Positions 7,511 to 15,973 of a DNA stretch of 64,000 nt are shown piece after piece (position 1 is the stretch's first letter; every line of letters starts with the position of its first letter). Below the pieces are notes generated by a model. It was not told where the DNA came from. It was given only the letters and a program-made list of their open reading frames with translations, and searched no databases. The position numbers and the translations under genes were made by a program. The stretch comes from CAWBLP01 sp963789495 (GTDB lineage: Bacteria > Pseudomonadota > Alphaproteobacteria > Acetobacterales > Acetobacteraceae): positions 496,001 to 560,000 of the forward strand of contig CAWBLP010000010.1 in NCBI GenBank assembly GCA_963789495.1, given 5' to 3'.

Positions 7511-8839
7511 GTGAGCGAGCTGGTCAAGCAAACCGGGCTGGTGAAGCAAACACTGTCAGACCGCACCACCTTCGCCGTGCGCGAGGTGCTGTCCGGCCGG
7601 CTGCGGGGCTGGCGCTCCGGCTTCGCGCTGGCGGGACCGGCGGTGATCGCCTCGGTCGCCTACATGGACCCCGGCAATTTCGCGACCAACATCCAGGCCG
7701 GCGCGTCCTACGGCTACGGGCTGCTCTGGGTGGTGCTGCTGGCCAACCTGGCGGCGATGCTGTTCCAGTCCATGTCGGCCAAGATCGGCATCGTCACCAA
7801 CCGCAACCTGGCGGAGCTGTGCCGCGATAACTTCCCCCGCCCGGTGGTGATCCTGATGTGGATCGCCAGCGAGGTTGCCGCCATGGCGACCGATCTCGCG
7901 GAATTCCTGGGCGGCGCCATCGGCCTGGCGCTGCTGCTCAACCTGCCGCTGCTCTGGGGCATGGTGATCACCGCAATCATTACCTACGGCCTGCTCACCA
8001 TGGAACGGCGCGGCTTCCGGCCGCTGGAGCTGGTGATCGGCGGGCTGGTGCTGACCATCGGGCTGTGTTTCATCCTGGAGCTCGCGATCGCCCCACCCGA
8101 CTGGGGCCAGGCCGCCCTGCACACCGTGCTGCCGCAGATCGAGGACATGGGCGCCGTCACCCTGGCGGTGGGGATCATCGGCGCCACAGTGATGCCGCAC
8201 GCGCTGTACCTGCACTCGGCTCTGACCCAGTATCGCGCGCCGGCCCGCACGCCGGTCGAGCGCAGCCGGCTGCTGCGGTTCTCCAACCGGGAAGTGGTGA
8301 TCGCGCTCAGCTTCGCCGGGATGGTGAACATGGCGATGGTGATGATGGCCGCCTCCGCCTTCCATGCCGGGCACAGCGACGTCGACCAGATCGAGACCGC
8401 CTATCACACGCTGGTGCCGCTGCTGGGCGCCGGCGCGGCCAGCGTGTTCCTGGTGTCGCTGATGGCGTCGGGGATTTCCAGCTCCACCGTCGGCACCATG
8501 GCCGGCCAGGTGATCATGCAGGGCTTCGTGGGGTTCCGCATTCCGCTGTGGCTGCGGCGGCTGCTGACCATGCTGCCGGCGTTCTTCGTGGTGGCGATGG
8601 GCTACAATGCTACGCTGTCGCTGGTGATGAGTCAGGTGGTGCTGAGCCTGGTGCTGCCGGTGCCGATGCTGGCGCTGCTGGTGCTGAGCCGGAAGCGGTC
8701 GGTGATGGGCAATTTCGCCGCTGGGCCGGTCGTGTTCGCCGCCGCCGGTTTCGCGACCCTGGTCATCCTGGCGCTGAACGCGGTGCTGGTGCTGCAGACG
8801 GTTGGGATTGCGATTCCTGGGCTGCCGGCCGGGGACTGA
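7511..8839 (+). CDS. mntH: Nramp-family Mn2+/H+ symporter MntH
   Basis: This 442-residue inner-membrane protein has about 11 hydrophobic segments and imports Mn2+ (and other divalent metals) with protons. The metal-site motif of helix 1 is present in AYMDPGNFATNIQAG, and the helix 6 motif in GATVMPHALYLHSAL. GTG 7511 is preferred because GAGGGG lies 7 bases upstream; an earlier in-frame start at 7472 would overlap the MntR box. The divergent MntR gene and the box at 7462 imply repression when manganese is sufficient. Confidence is high from motifs and context. Confidence 0.95.
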   Translation: MSELVKQTGLVKQTLSDRTTFAVREVLSGRLRGWRSGFALAGPAVIASVAYMDPGNFATNIQAGASYGYGLLWVVLLANLAAMLFQSMSAKIGIVTNRNLAELCRDNFPRPVVILMWIASEVAAMATDLAEFLGGAIGLALLLNLPLLWGMVITAIITYGLLTMERRGFRPLELVIGGLVLTIGLCFILELAIAPPDWGQAALHTVLPQIEDMGAVTLAVGIIGATVMPHALYLHSALTQYRAPARTPVERSRLLRFSNREVVIALSFAGMVNMAMVMMAASAFHAGHSDVDQIETAYHTLVPLLGAGAASVFLVSLMASGISSSTVGTMAGQVIMQGFVGFRIPLWLRRLLTMLPAFFVVAMGYNATLSLVMSQVVLSLVLPVPMLALLVLSRKRSVMGNFAAGPVVFAAAGFATLVILALNAVLVLQTVGIAIPGLPAGD

Positions 8840-8893
8840 ACCACCGCGGCGCGGGAGCGGCGGCTTTGCCCCCGCGCTGAAGTTCGCGCGGAC

Positions 8894-9676
8894 TCAGTCC
8901 CGGTAGGACGGGTCGAGCCGATCGGCGAGGCGCAGACACGCCGCCCAGTCCTTGCCGCCCTGCAGGAAATTGCCGCCGGTCGCGAACTGGCTGTGCGCGT
9001 ATTCGCAGGCTTCCTCGCTGGGGATCGAGTAATTGCCTTCGCCCGCCGCCAGCGCCGCGATCTGGCCCTGGCACGCCATTTCCAGCCAGTGATGGCTCAC
9101 CACGCACTCGGCCACGCTTTCGCCGCAGACCAGCACGCCGTGGTTGCGCAGGATCATGAAGCGCCCGCCGTTGAGGTCGCGCACCAGCTTCGGCGTCATG
9201 TCATGGTCGAACTCGAAACCCTCGAACTCGTGGTAGGTCAGCTCGCCATAGAAGCGCAGCGCATGCTGGTTGATCGGCAGCAGACCGAACTTGTGCGCCG
9301 CGACGCCCATGCCGTTCACCGTGTGGGTGTGCAGCGTGGTGTTCAGGTCCGGACGCGCCTTCAGCAGCCCGGCATGGATGATCAGCGCGCCGCCCTTGAT
9401 CGTCCTGACATCGGTATCGGTCAGCACGTTGCCGTCGAAATCGACCTTCAGCAGTGACGATGCGGTCACCTCGGCGAACATCCAGTCGGTGCGCTTGATC
9501 AGCATGTGACCGGCTTCGCCGGGAACGCGCAGACCGAAATGATTATACGTCATGTCGTTGACGCCGTAATGCGCCAGCACGCGGTGGCCGGCGGCGAGCT
9601 CGACGCGCGCCGCCCATTCCTCGGGGCTGACCTGGTCGCGGACCGGACGGCGATTGGAAACGAGGTGAACGGCCAT
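8894..9676 (-). CDS. Class II aldolase/adducin family protein
   Basis: The 260-residue protein has the class II aldolase fold: NDMTYNHFGLRVPG near residue 40, the zinc His pair in TTLHTHTVNGMG, and the later His in ILRNHGVLVCGES. These enzymes cleave or epimerise sugar phosphates or hydroxy-acids with a divalent metal; the substrate here cannot be inferred. Start ATG 9676 follows AGGAGAG by 8 bases; longer in-frame extension runs into repeat A and is rejected. A second, different member is at 44592-45353, also next to a repeat A copy. It is monocistronic as far as can be seen. Confidence 0.88.
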   Translation of the reverse strand: MAVHLVSNRRPVRDQVSPEEWAARVELAAGHRVLAHYGVNDMTYNHFGLRVPGEAGHMLIKRTDWMFAEVTASSLLKVDFDGNVLTDTDVRTIKGGALIIHAGLLKARPDLNTTLHTHTVNGMGVAAHKFGLLPINQHALRFYGELTYHEFEGFEFDHDMTPKLVRDLNGGRFMILRNHGVLVCGESVAECVVSHHWLEMACQGQIAALAAGEGNYSIPSEEACEYAHSQFATGGNFLQGGKDWAACLRLADRLDPSYRD

Positions 9677-9770
9677 GGTACGCTCTCTCCTGCTGTGGCG
9701 GATCGCCGCGCGGCGGACGTTGCGCGAGCCGTCGGTGCTTGCCGGACCACGCATGTGCTGGGGGCGCAGC

Positions 9771-9942
9771 GCGTGTCGGGGCATTGCCCCGGACCCCACC
9801 AGGAGGCTTTGTCCCCTGGACCTCCAGCAAAGGCTCGCCTTTGCAATCAATTCGGGTTGCGGTGGGGATGGGCGCTTGCCCCCTCCCCACCCCAAACAGG
9901 GCCGGGCCCCTGGGCGGGGGCAACGCCCCCGTCGCTTGCCGC
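9771..9942. repeat. Dispersed repeat A, copy 2 (shortened, minus orientation)
   Basis: This copy lies in the 339-bp gap between the aldolase start and the peroxiredoxin stop. It keeps the outer hairpins (CGGGGCATTGCCCCG, and GGGGGCAACGCCCCC next to GTCGCTTGCCGC), the CAAAGGCTCGCCTTTG stem, and part of the central GGTGGGGA/TCCCCACC pair. Several internal stems are missing compared with copy 1. Unlike the other three main copies it sits upstream of a gene rather than between two gene ends. Confidence 0.8.
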
Positions 9943-9980
9943 ATTCCACCCACACGCGTGGATGCGTCGAACACCGCGGG

Positions 9981-10007
9981 ATGCCACGGCCGCGAGGGCC
10001 GTGGCAT
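9981..10007 (-). terminator. Stem-loop downstream of the peroxiredoxin gene
   Basis: ATGCCACGGCC (9981-9991) and GGCCGTGGCAT (9997-10007) form a perfect 11-bp stem with a 5-base loop, 8 bases after the peroxiredoxin stop. No U-tract follows on the minus strand, so it may protect the transcript end rather than act as a classical intrinsic terminator. Confidence 0.5.
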
Positions 10008-10015
10008 CGGTCGCG

Positions 10016-10498
10016 TCACAGTGCTGCGATGATAGACTCCGCCTTGCTGACCTCGAAGCCGCCCGGCGGCTCCACTGCCAGGTGCGTCACCTTGCCGTCC
10101 TGCGCCACCAGCGCATAGCGCTGGCTGCGCACACCCATGCCGCGTCCGGTCAGATCCAGTTCCAGCCCCAGTGCCTTGGCGAAGTTGGCCGATCCGTCGG
10201 CCAGCATGGTGACCTTGCTGTCGCAGCCCTGGTCCTTGCCCCAGGCGCCCATCACGAACGCGTCGTTCACCGAGATGCATGCGATGGTGTCGACGCCTTT
10301 GCCCTTGATGGCGTCCGCGTTCTGCACGAACCCGGGCAGGTGCTTGGCGCTGCAGGTGGGCGTGAAGGCGCCGGGCACTGCGAACAGCACCACCTTCTTG
10401 CCCTTGAAGATATCGTCGGTAGAGACTTCCTTCGGCCCCTCCGATGTTGCCATCATCAACTTCATGGATGGAATCGCGTCGCCGACCTTGACTGTCAT
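10016..10498 (-). CDS. Peroxiredoxin (Prx5/thiol-specific type)
   Basis: This 160-residue cytoplasmic peroxiredoxin reduces hydroperoxides. The peroxidatic Cys is in the family block VPGAFTPTCSAKHLPGF. Downstream ISVNDAFVMGAWG and the GMGVRSQRYALV block place it in the Prx5/type-II group, which commonly uses glutaredoxin or glutathione. Start ATG 10498 follows GAGGGAA closely. The gene is alone on its strand, with a strong stem-loop after the stop. Family assignment is secure; the reductant partner is inferred. Confidence 0.92.
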   Translation of the reverse strand: MTVKVGDAIPSMKLMMATSEGPKEVSTDDIFKGKKVVLFAVPGAFTPTCSAKHLPGFVQNADAIKGKGVDTIACISVNDAFVMGAWGKDQGCDSKVTMLADGSANFAKALGLELDLTGRGMGVRSQRYALVAQDGKVTHLAVEPPGGFEVSKAESIIAAL

Positions 10499-10683
10499 GG
10501 CTTCCCTCACTTCGGTTGGTCCGCGGCATTACGCCGGCATCAACTCCTAGCCTCGCGGGCGGCGGAAGGCCAGGGGGCGGCCAGGGGGCGGCCCGGGGGG
10601 GGGCGGCCGAGCGCGCGGCTGGGCGGGCGCCCTGGCAATGGAATAGCCTTGCACGCGGCGCGGGACGAGACCAGATTCGTCCC

Positions 10684-11277
10684 ATGGCACAAACTCTTGG
10701 CAGTCTTGACTTGCCGGCCTCCGACAATTTCCTCACCGGGCAGTTGCTCATCGCCATGCCGACCATGGGCGACGAGCGCTTTGCGCAGAGCGTCATCTAC
10801 CTGTGCGCGCACACCGCGGATGGCGCGATGGGCCTGGTGCTCAATCGGCCGATCATGAAGCCCAGCTTCGATGAGTTGCTGAAGCAGCTTGAGGTTGAGC
10901 CGCTGCCACCGGCGCGACGCATTCGTTTGTGCGCCGGCGGGCCGGTCGACAATGCGCGCGGCTTCGTGCTGCACACCGCCGACTGGGTCGGCGAGGGCAG
11001 TCTGCGCGTCAACGAGGCTCTGGCGCTGACCGCGAGTCTGGACGTGCTGAAGGTGATCGCCGGCGGCGGCGGTCCGCGAGAAGGCATCCTGGCCCTCGGC
11101 TATGCGGGATGGGGTCCCGGCCAGCTCGACGAGGAGATCCAGCGTAACGCCTGGCTGTCGGTGCCGGCGGACGAAACCCTGGTGTTCGACGACGGCCACG
11201 ACACCAAGTGGCGTCGCGCCTTCGCCAAGTTGCATGTCGATCCGCTGCTGCTGTCAGGTGCCGCCGGCCACGCCTGA
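10684..11277 (+). CDS. UPF0301/AlgH family protein
   Basis: The 197-residue protein is an AlgH/YqgE homologue: LTGQLLIAMPTMGDERFAQS near the N-terminus, DGAMGLVLNRP, then GGPVDNARGFVLH and a later ALGYAGWGPGQLDEEI block. The family is widespread, small and cytoplasmic, and its biochemical role is not established. The shine-dalgarno signal is weak (GGGACGAG somewhat far upstream), but the start MAQTLGSLDLP fits family length. It precedes the ACP-MBOAT-SGNH cassette by about 110 bp and may or may not be co-transcribed with it. Confidence 0.9.
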   Translation: MAQTLGSLDLPASDNFLTGQLLIAMPTMGDERFAQSVIYLCAHTADGAMGLVLNRPIMKPSFDELLKQLEVEPLPPARRIRLCAGGPVDNARGFVLHTADWVGEGSLRVNEALALTASLDVLKVIAGGGGPREGILALGYAGWGPGQLDEEIQRNAWLSVPADETLVFDDGHDTKWRRAFAKLHVDPLLLSGAAGHA

Positions 11278-11389
11278 GGCTCCGGCGGCCCCCCATCTGG
11301 CAATGTCCCTGCGGCATTAACCCTTCGGTAGCCGGTGGCGGCGCTTAATGCGCCGACAGACCGCCGCAAAATGCCGGAGGACGAAGCCG

Positions 11390-11689
11390 ATGCCACCCAC
11401 GTATGGGCCATCCCCCTTTGGGGCCTCCACCTCGGGCGCCAACCCCTCCGTGCTGGCCGAAATCATCGCCATCCTGCGCGAACTGATGCGCGACCCCTCG
11501 CTGGAGGTGACACCGCAGAGCACGCAGGACGACGTGCCAGGCTGGGATTCGATGACCCATATCGCGCTGGTGGTGGAAGCCGAATGCCGCTTCGGCGTGC
11601 AGTTCCAGACCGGGGAAATCGAAACGCTGCGCAGCATCGGTGAGCTGATGCGTGCGATCGAGAGCAAGCGGGCGCGGGCAGCCGCCTGA
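11390..11689 (+). CDS. Acyl carrier protein of an MBOAT cassette
   Basis: This 99-residue protein has the acyl-carrier fold: helix 1 around LAEIIAILRELMRD, then PGWDSMTHIALVVEAE, in which the Ser of DSM is the expected phosphopantetheine site, and a final helix IGELMRAIES. ATG 11390 is chosen because GGAGGA lies 9 bases upstream. It is followed after 22 bp by an MBOAT acyltransferase and then by an SGNH protein. This carrier probably supplies an activated acyl group to the membrane acyltransferase, as DltC does for DltB. The acyl group is unknown, and no adenylating enzyme is adjacent. Confidence 0.85.
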   Translation: MPPTYGPSPFGASTSGANPSVLAEIIAILRELMRDPSLEVTPQSTQDDVPGWDSMTHIALVVEAECRFGVQFQTGEIETLRSIGELMRAIESKRARAAA

Positions 11690-11711
11690 ACGGCAGAAAG
11701 ACCGCTACGCC

Positions 11712-13247
11712 TTGCTGTTCAATTCCTATATCTTCGTCGCGGTGTTCCTGCCGTCGACCCTCGGCGGGTTCTGGCTGGCGGGTCGGCTGGGCCGGGACGC
11801 TCCGGCGGCCTGGCTGGTGGCGGCCTCGCTGGTGTTCTACGGCTGGTGGAACCCGCTGTTCTGTCCGCTGCTGCTGGCCTCGATCGCCTGCAACTACACG
11901 CTGTCCGGGGTGATCCTGCGTGCGGCACAGCGTCCCCGCCTGCAGGCCGCCGCGCTCGCCATCGGGATCGCCGTCAACCTGGGCGCGCTGGTCTACTACA
12001 AATATCTCGCCGCCGTGCTGGGCTTCCTGCAGCTGCACGGCATCGCCGATATCGCCATCGTCGATCCGATCCTGCCGCTCGGCATCAGCTTCTTCACCTT
12101 CACCCAGCTCGGCTACCTGCTCGACTGCCGCCAGGGCCAGGTCTCGGCCGACCGCTCGCCGCTGCACTACGCGCTGTTCGTCACCGTGTTTCCGCATCTG
12201 ATCGCCGGCCCGATCCTGCACCATCGCGAGATCATGCCGCAATTCGCTGAGCCCGCGACCTGGCGCGTCTCCTCGAACAACATCGCTGTCGGCAGCGCGA
12301 TCTTTCTGATCGGCCTGTTGAAGAAGACGCTGCTCGCGGATCCGATCTCCGCGCCCGTCGCACCCGGCTTCGCCCATCCCGAGGCGCTGACGTTGTTCCC
12401 GGCCTGGCAGGTGGCGCTGAGCTACTCGCTGCAGCTCTATTTCGACTTCTCCGGCTATTCCGACATGGCGATCGGCCTGGCACGGATGTTCAACCTGCGC
12501 TTTCCGCTGAACTTCAATTCCCCCTACAAGGCCGAAAGCGTCATCGATTACTGGCAGCGCTGGCACATGACGCTGACCCGCTGGCTGACGCTGTATCTGT
12601 ACAATCCGTTCGCGCTGCGGATGGTGCGCCGGCGCAGCGCCGGCGGGTTCGGCACCGACCGCGCGGCCCGCATGACGCTGCGCGGCTTCGCCGAGATGGT
12701 GGTGCTGCCGACCGGTGTCACCATCGGCCTGGCCGGGATATGGCATGGCAGCGGGCTCACCTTCGTCGCCTTCGGTCTGCTGCATGCGTTCTATCTGTGC
12801 GTGAACCACGCCTGGCGGTTGTGGCGCCCAGGACCGCGCTCCGATGCCCGCGCAGCCCGCGCGTCGCGCGTCGCGCTGACCTATCTCTGCGTGCTGATCG
12901 GCGCGGTGCTGTTCCGTGCGCCGGATATGGCCGCGGCCGGAGACCTGCTGGCCGGGATGGTCGGGCTGCATGGCGCGGCGGTCACGGCGCCGGACGCCAA
13001 AACCGCGTTCTGGGTCGCGATCGCCGTGCTTTGGCTGGCGGCGCTGTATGCTCTCGTCTGGGGCGCGCCGAACACGCAGCAGATCATGCGGGCCCATGCG
13101 CCGGCGCTGGGCCGGATCGTCGCCGGACCGCTGCCGCGGCTGGTGTGGCAGCCGACCCTGCGCTGGGCCCTGGCCTTCGGCTGTGCCGCCGCGCTCGGGC
13201 TGCTGTCGATCGGTGGCACCGGCGAATTCCTGTACTTCCAGTTCTGA
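11712..13247 (+). CDS. MBOAT-family O-acyltransferase (AlgI/DltB-like)
   Basis: About 511 residues with 10 or more membrane segments. The start LLFNSYIFVAVFLP (TTG 11712) is typical of the AlgI group. Family blocks include LPLGISFFTFTQLGYL, SLQLYFDFSGYSDMAIGLA, FNSPYKAESVIDYWQRWH and the catalytic-His motif GIWHGSGLTFVAFG. MBOAT proteins pass acyl groups through the inner membrane to a periplasmic acceptor. The gene follows an ACP gene and overlaps the SGNH gene by 1 base (TGATG), so the three are translationally linked. The likely role is acylation of an exported glycan, by family and context. Confidence 0.92.
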   Translation: MLFNSYIFVAVFLPSTLGGFWLAGRLGRDAPAAWLVAASLVFYGWWNPLFCPLLLASIACNYTLSGVILRAAQRPRLQAAALAIGIAVNLGALVYYKYLAAVLGFLQLHGIADIAIVDPILPLGISFFTFTQLGYLLDCRQGQVSADRSPLHYALFVTVFPHLIAGPILHHREIMPQFAEPATWRVSSNNIAVGSAIFLIGLLKKTLLADPISAPVAPGFAHPEALTLFPAWQVALSYSLQLYFDFSGYSDMAIGLARMFNLRFPLNFNSPYKAESVIDYWQRWHMTLTRWLTLYLYNPFALRMVRRRSAGGFGTDRAARMTLRGFAEMVVLPTGVTIGLAGIWHGSGLTFVAFGLLHAFYLCVNHAWRLWRPGPRSDARAARASRVALTYLCVLIGAVLFRAPDMAAAGDLLAGMVGLHGAAVTAPDAKTAFWVAIAVLWLAALYALVWGAPNTQQIMRAHAPALGRIVAGPLPRLVWQPTLRWALAFGCAAALGLLSIGGTGEFLYFQF

Positions 13248-14284
13248 TGACGCCGTCGCGTTACCTCGTTGCGACAGCAACGACCGCACTGGCGGCATTC
13301 GCCGCCGTCTGGCTGTTCGTGGCGACGCTGCCGCTCGCTTTTCTCGACCCGGAATATCCGGCCTGGCGCGCCAAGCTGACACTGCTGCACCGCTGCGAAC
13401 TGGGCGAGGTGCTTGTGGTGGGCGATTCGCGCGCCGCGGTGGATGTCATTCCCGCCTTGCTGCCGGTCGCGGCCACCAACCTCGCAGTCGGCGGTGGTAA
13501 AACGATCGAGGCCTATGTCGCGCTGTCCCGCGCGCTCGCCTGCCCTCGGCCGCCCCGCCGCGTGGTGATCTCGCTGGACGCCGGGCATTTCGCCGAACCC
13601 GACCTGTTCTGGGAGCGTTCGGCCCGGTTCGGCTTCCTCGATGCCGACGATCTGCAGGCGGTGCGCCGTGTCGCGCGCCAGTCGGGAGACGGCAGCTTCG
13701 ACAATCCGCGGCGTGCCGATGGCCTGCCGGCCTCGTTGCGCGGCCGGCTGTACGGATGGCGGTTCCCGTCCGTGTATTTCAACGGCCTGGTACGCGGCGG
13801 CGTGGTGCTGCGATGGTGGCGCAACCGGGCCACCTACGCGTCCGTGCTCGCCGCGCGTGGGCAGTATTTCTTCGGCCGGGAAGCCGGATCGTCGGTGGTG
13901 GCGGCCGAGGGACACATGGCCGAGTTTGTCCCGCTTCCCGTGCTGGACCGCTATTTCGACCAGATGCTTGCGCTGCTGGCGGCGCATGGCATTCCGGCCG
14001 ACTTCATTGCCATGCCAATGAACCGCGCGACCGGCCGCTCGGTGCGTCCCGCGGTGCGCGCCGGGTTCGCCGCCTATCTCGCGCGGTACGAGGCGCGCTA
14101 TCCCGGGTTTCGTGTGCTGGGTCCGGCGATGCCGGACTGGCCGGATCGTTACTTCGGCGACGGATTCTCCCATCTCAATCCGCACGGTGCGGCGCTGCTG
14201 AGCGCATGGTTCGGCAGCTGTCTGCTGGAGCGGCTGGACGACGATCCCGATCCCGCCCGCTGCAACCGGGCGCAGCTCCCGTGA
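13247..14284 (+). CDS. SGNH-like periplasmic partner of the MBOAT protein
   Basis: The 345-residue protein has one N-terminal membrane anchor (about residues 8-30) and a presumably periplasmic SGNH-like domain. The nucleophile block is VLVVGDSRAAVDVIP (near 60), a central stretch is RRVVISLDAGHF, and the C-terminal Asp-His block is FGDGFSHLNPHGAALLS. This resembles AlgJ/DltD-type proteins that complete transfer of an acyl group from an MBOAT partner to a polysaccharide. The start overlaps the MBOAT stop by 1 base, a sign of coupling. The function is inferred from motif and operon; the acceptor is unknown. Confidence 0.82.
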   Translation: MTPSRYLVATATTALAAFAAVWLFVATLPLAFLDPEYPAWRAKLTLLHRCELGEVLVVGDSRAAVDVIPALLPVAATNLAVGGGKTIEAYVALSRALACPRPPRRVVISLDAGHFAEPDLFWERSARFGFLDADDLQAVRRVARQSGDGSFDNPRRADGLPASLRGRLYGWRFPSVYFNGLVRGGVVLRWWRNRATYASVLAARGQYFFGREAGSSVVAAEGHMAEFVPLPVLDRYFDQMLALLAAHGIPADFIAMPMNRATGRSVRPAVRAGFAAYLARYEARYPGFRVLGPAMPDWPDRYFGDGFSHLNPHGAALLSAWFGSCLLERLDDDPDPARCNRAQLP

Positions 14285-14297
14285 TTCGTGCAATCCG

Positions 14298-15203
14298 TCA
14301 GCTGAACGGATCGTCCGCAGTTGCCGCGATGTCCTGGCGGATCCGCGCCACCGCCGTGCTGGCATAGTTCGCGTCGAGCTCGATGCCGATGCCGTCGCAG
14401 TTCAGCCGTTGCGCCGCCACCAGGGTCGATCCGGTCCCCAGGAACGGGTCGAGCACGCGCGCCTGTTTCCGCCCGTGCAGCCGGATGCAGCGATCCGGCA
14501 GGCCGACCGGAAATCCGGCCGGATGGTCGAACTTCTCGGCGCGCGATTTCACCGTCTGATAGGGAATGAACCAGACATTGCCGGCGCAGCGACGATCCGC
14601 CTTGTGGCCCCAGCGCGCAATGTTGGATTTGTGCTTGAACGGTACGCCGACAGCCTGCCGATCCAGCGGCACCGCGCCGGAACGGGTGAAATGGAACACC
14701 GCCTCATGATTGTGGTTGAGGAAGCGCGGGCTGTTGATCGGCTTGAAATGACCGACCGTATCATCGCCGATGCTGATCGACTTCACCCAGACGATCTGGT
14801 TCTGCAGCACGAACAGGTCACGAAATGCCGACGCCACATCCTGCGCAATCCACGGATCGGCACCGGTGCTGCCGACATTCAGGAAGAATGAGGCATCGGG
14901 CCGAATCACCCGGCACAGTTCCTCGCCGATGCCTTTCAGCCAGGCGAGATAGGAGTCGCGCGGACGGCGATCGTCATAGCTGTTGTAGGCGATACCAATG
15001 TTGTAGGGCGGCGAGGTGACGACGACATCGATGCTCTCGGTGGCCAGGGGCCGCAGCGCGGCCAGGCAGTCGCCGAGTACCACGGTCTGGCGCCCGGCGG
15101 TCCACGTGGTGGCGTTGCTATCGGCCAGTGCCACCGGCGCCGCGGCGCACAGCGATCGCGCCGGGTCGAGCCGCGCTGCGTCGTCTCCAATTCGTCCGTC
15201 CAT
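14298..15203 (-). CDS. Orphan beta-class DNA methyltransferase (N4-cytosine or N6-adenine)
   Basis: The 301-residue enzyme has motif IV TSPPYNIG (near residue 65) before motif I DPFLGTGST (near 250). This order defines the beta class; the region between contains the target-recognition part. It methylates an amino group of A or C in DNA with S-adenosylmethionine. No restriction enzyme or specificity subunit is near, so it appears to be an orphan, possibly with an epigenetic role or a remnant of a restriction system. It is shorter than typical CcrM and lacks an obvious C-terminal extension, so CcrM is less likely. The gene converges on the SGNH gene. Confidence 0.88.
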   Translation of the reverse strand: MDGRIGDDAARLDPARSLCAAAPVALADSNATTWTAGRQTVVLGDCLAALRPLATESIDVVVTSPPYNIGIAYNSYDDRRPRDSYLAWLKGIGEELCRVIRPDASFFLNVGSTGADPWIAQDVASAFRDLFVLQNQIVWVKSISIGDDTVGHFKPINSPRFLNHNHEAVFHFTRSGAVPLDRQAVGVPFKHKSNIARWGHKADRRCAGNVWFIPYQTVKSRAEKFDHPAGFPVGLPDRCIRLHGRKQARVLDPFLGTGSTLVAAQRLNCDGIGIELDANYASTAVARIRQDIAATADDPFS

Positions 15204-15238
15204 GCATGCAGCCTAGGCAAATTCGGCGGCCGGTGCCA

Positions 15239-15279
15239 CGCGGCAAGCAGTCGGGGGCGTTGCCCCGACGCTTGCCGCG
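15239..15279. repeat. Solo hairpin made of repeat A ends
   Basis: The arms CGCGGCAAGC(A)GTCGGGG and CCCCGACGCTTGCCGCG form a 17-bp stem with one bulged A and a short GCGTTG-type loop. Its sequence equals the two outer ends of repeat A joined without the interior. It lies between the divergent methyltransferase and XRE-cupin genes. Confidence 0.8.
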
Positions 15280-15320
15280 TCCCACGACAAAGCCCGATGC
15301 CTGTGGGACAAATGGCTTGT

Positions 15321-15338
15321 CATCCAGTATACTGGATG
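15321..15338. promoter_or_regulatory. Perfect 18-bp palindrome upstream of the XRE-cupin gene
   Basis: CATCCAGTATACTGGATG reads the same on both strands and ends 14 bases before the regulator ATG. Position and perfect symmetry suggest the operator for the adjacent helix-turn-helix regulator, with autorepression of the regulator-GNAT pair. Binding is inferred. Confidence 0.7.
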
Positions 15339-15352
15339 CTAACTCCATCATC

Positions 15353-15973
15353 ATGGAAGACGCCGAGGTCACCACCGAACACCGCCTGGCAAGCCGGTTG
15401 CGCGGCCTGCGGGCAGAGCGTGGGCTCTCGCTCGACGCCCTGGCGCGTCAATCCGGGGTCAGCCGCTCCATGCTTTCGCTGATCGAGCGGGCCGCCAGCA
15501 GCCCGACCGCGAGCGTCCTGGACAAGCTTGCCACCAGCCTCGGCGTGACCCTGGCGTCGCTGTTCGCCGCGCCGGAGCACGAGGATGCGGCGCCCGTCGC
15601 ACGCCAGGCGGATCAGCCGGTCTGGCGCGATCCGGCCACCGGCTATGTACGCCGCAACCTGTCGCCGCCTGGGTTTCCCTCGCCGATCGAGCTGGTGGAG
15701 GTGGTGCTGCCCCCGGGCGCTCGGGTTGCGTATGACGGGGGCTTGCGGGCTGCGGTGATCGATCAGCAGGTCTGGGTGCTGGACGGCGCAATCGACGTGA
15801 CGGTCGGTTCCACCGTGCATCGGCTCGCCGCCGGCGACTGCCTGGCGATGCAGCTTGGCCAGCCGACCGGGTTCCATAATCCCGGAGATGCGGCGGCCCG
15901 CTATCTGGTCGCACTTGCCACCTCCCTGCCACAGGGCAGATCCGCAGGTCGCAACGGAAGGAATGCCGCATGA
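15353..15973 (+). CDS. XRE-family regulator with C-terminal cupin domain
   Basis: This 206-residue protein has an HTH at about residues 12-65 (LRGLRAERGLSLDALARQSG, then VSRSMLSLIERAASSPT) and a single-stranded beta-helix cupin sensor domain at about 115-190 (LPPGARVAYDGG..., VWVLDGAIDVTVG, HRLAAGDCLAMQ). Such regulators sense a small ligand and often control a nearby enzyme or efflux gene. Its stop overlaps the GNAT start by 4 bases (ATGA), so the two are co-translated. An 18-bp perfect palindrome just upstream is the likely operator. The ligand is unknown. Confidence 0.92.
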   Translation: MEDAEVTTEHRLASRLRGLRAERGLSLDALARQSGVSRSMLSLIERAASSPTASVLDKLATSLGVTLASLFAAPEHEDAAPVARQADQPVWRDPATGYVRRNLSPPGFPSPIELVEVVLPPGARVAYDGGLRAAVIDQQVWVLDGAIDVTVGSTVHRLAAGDCLAMQLGQPTGFHNPGDAAARYLVALATSLPQGRSAGRNGRNAA

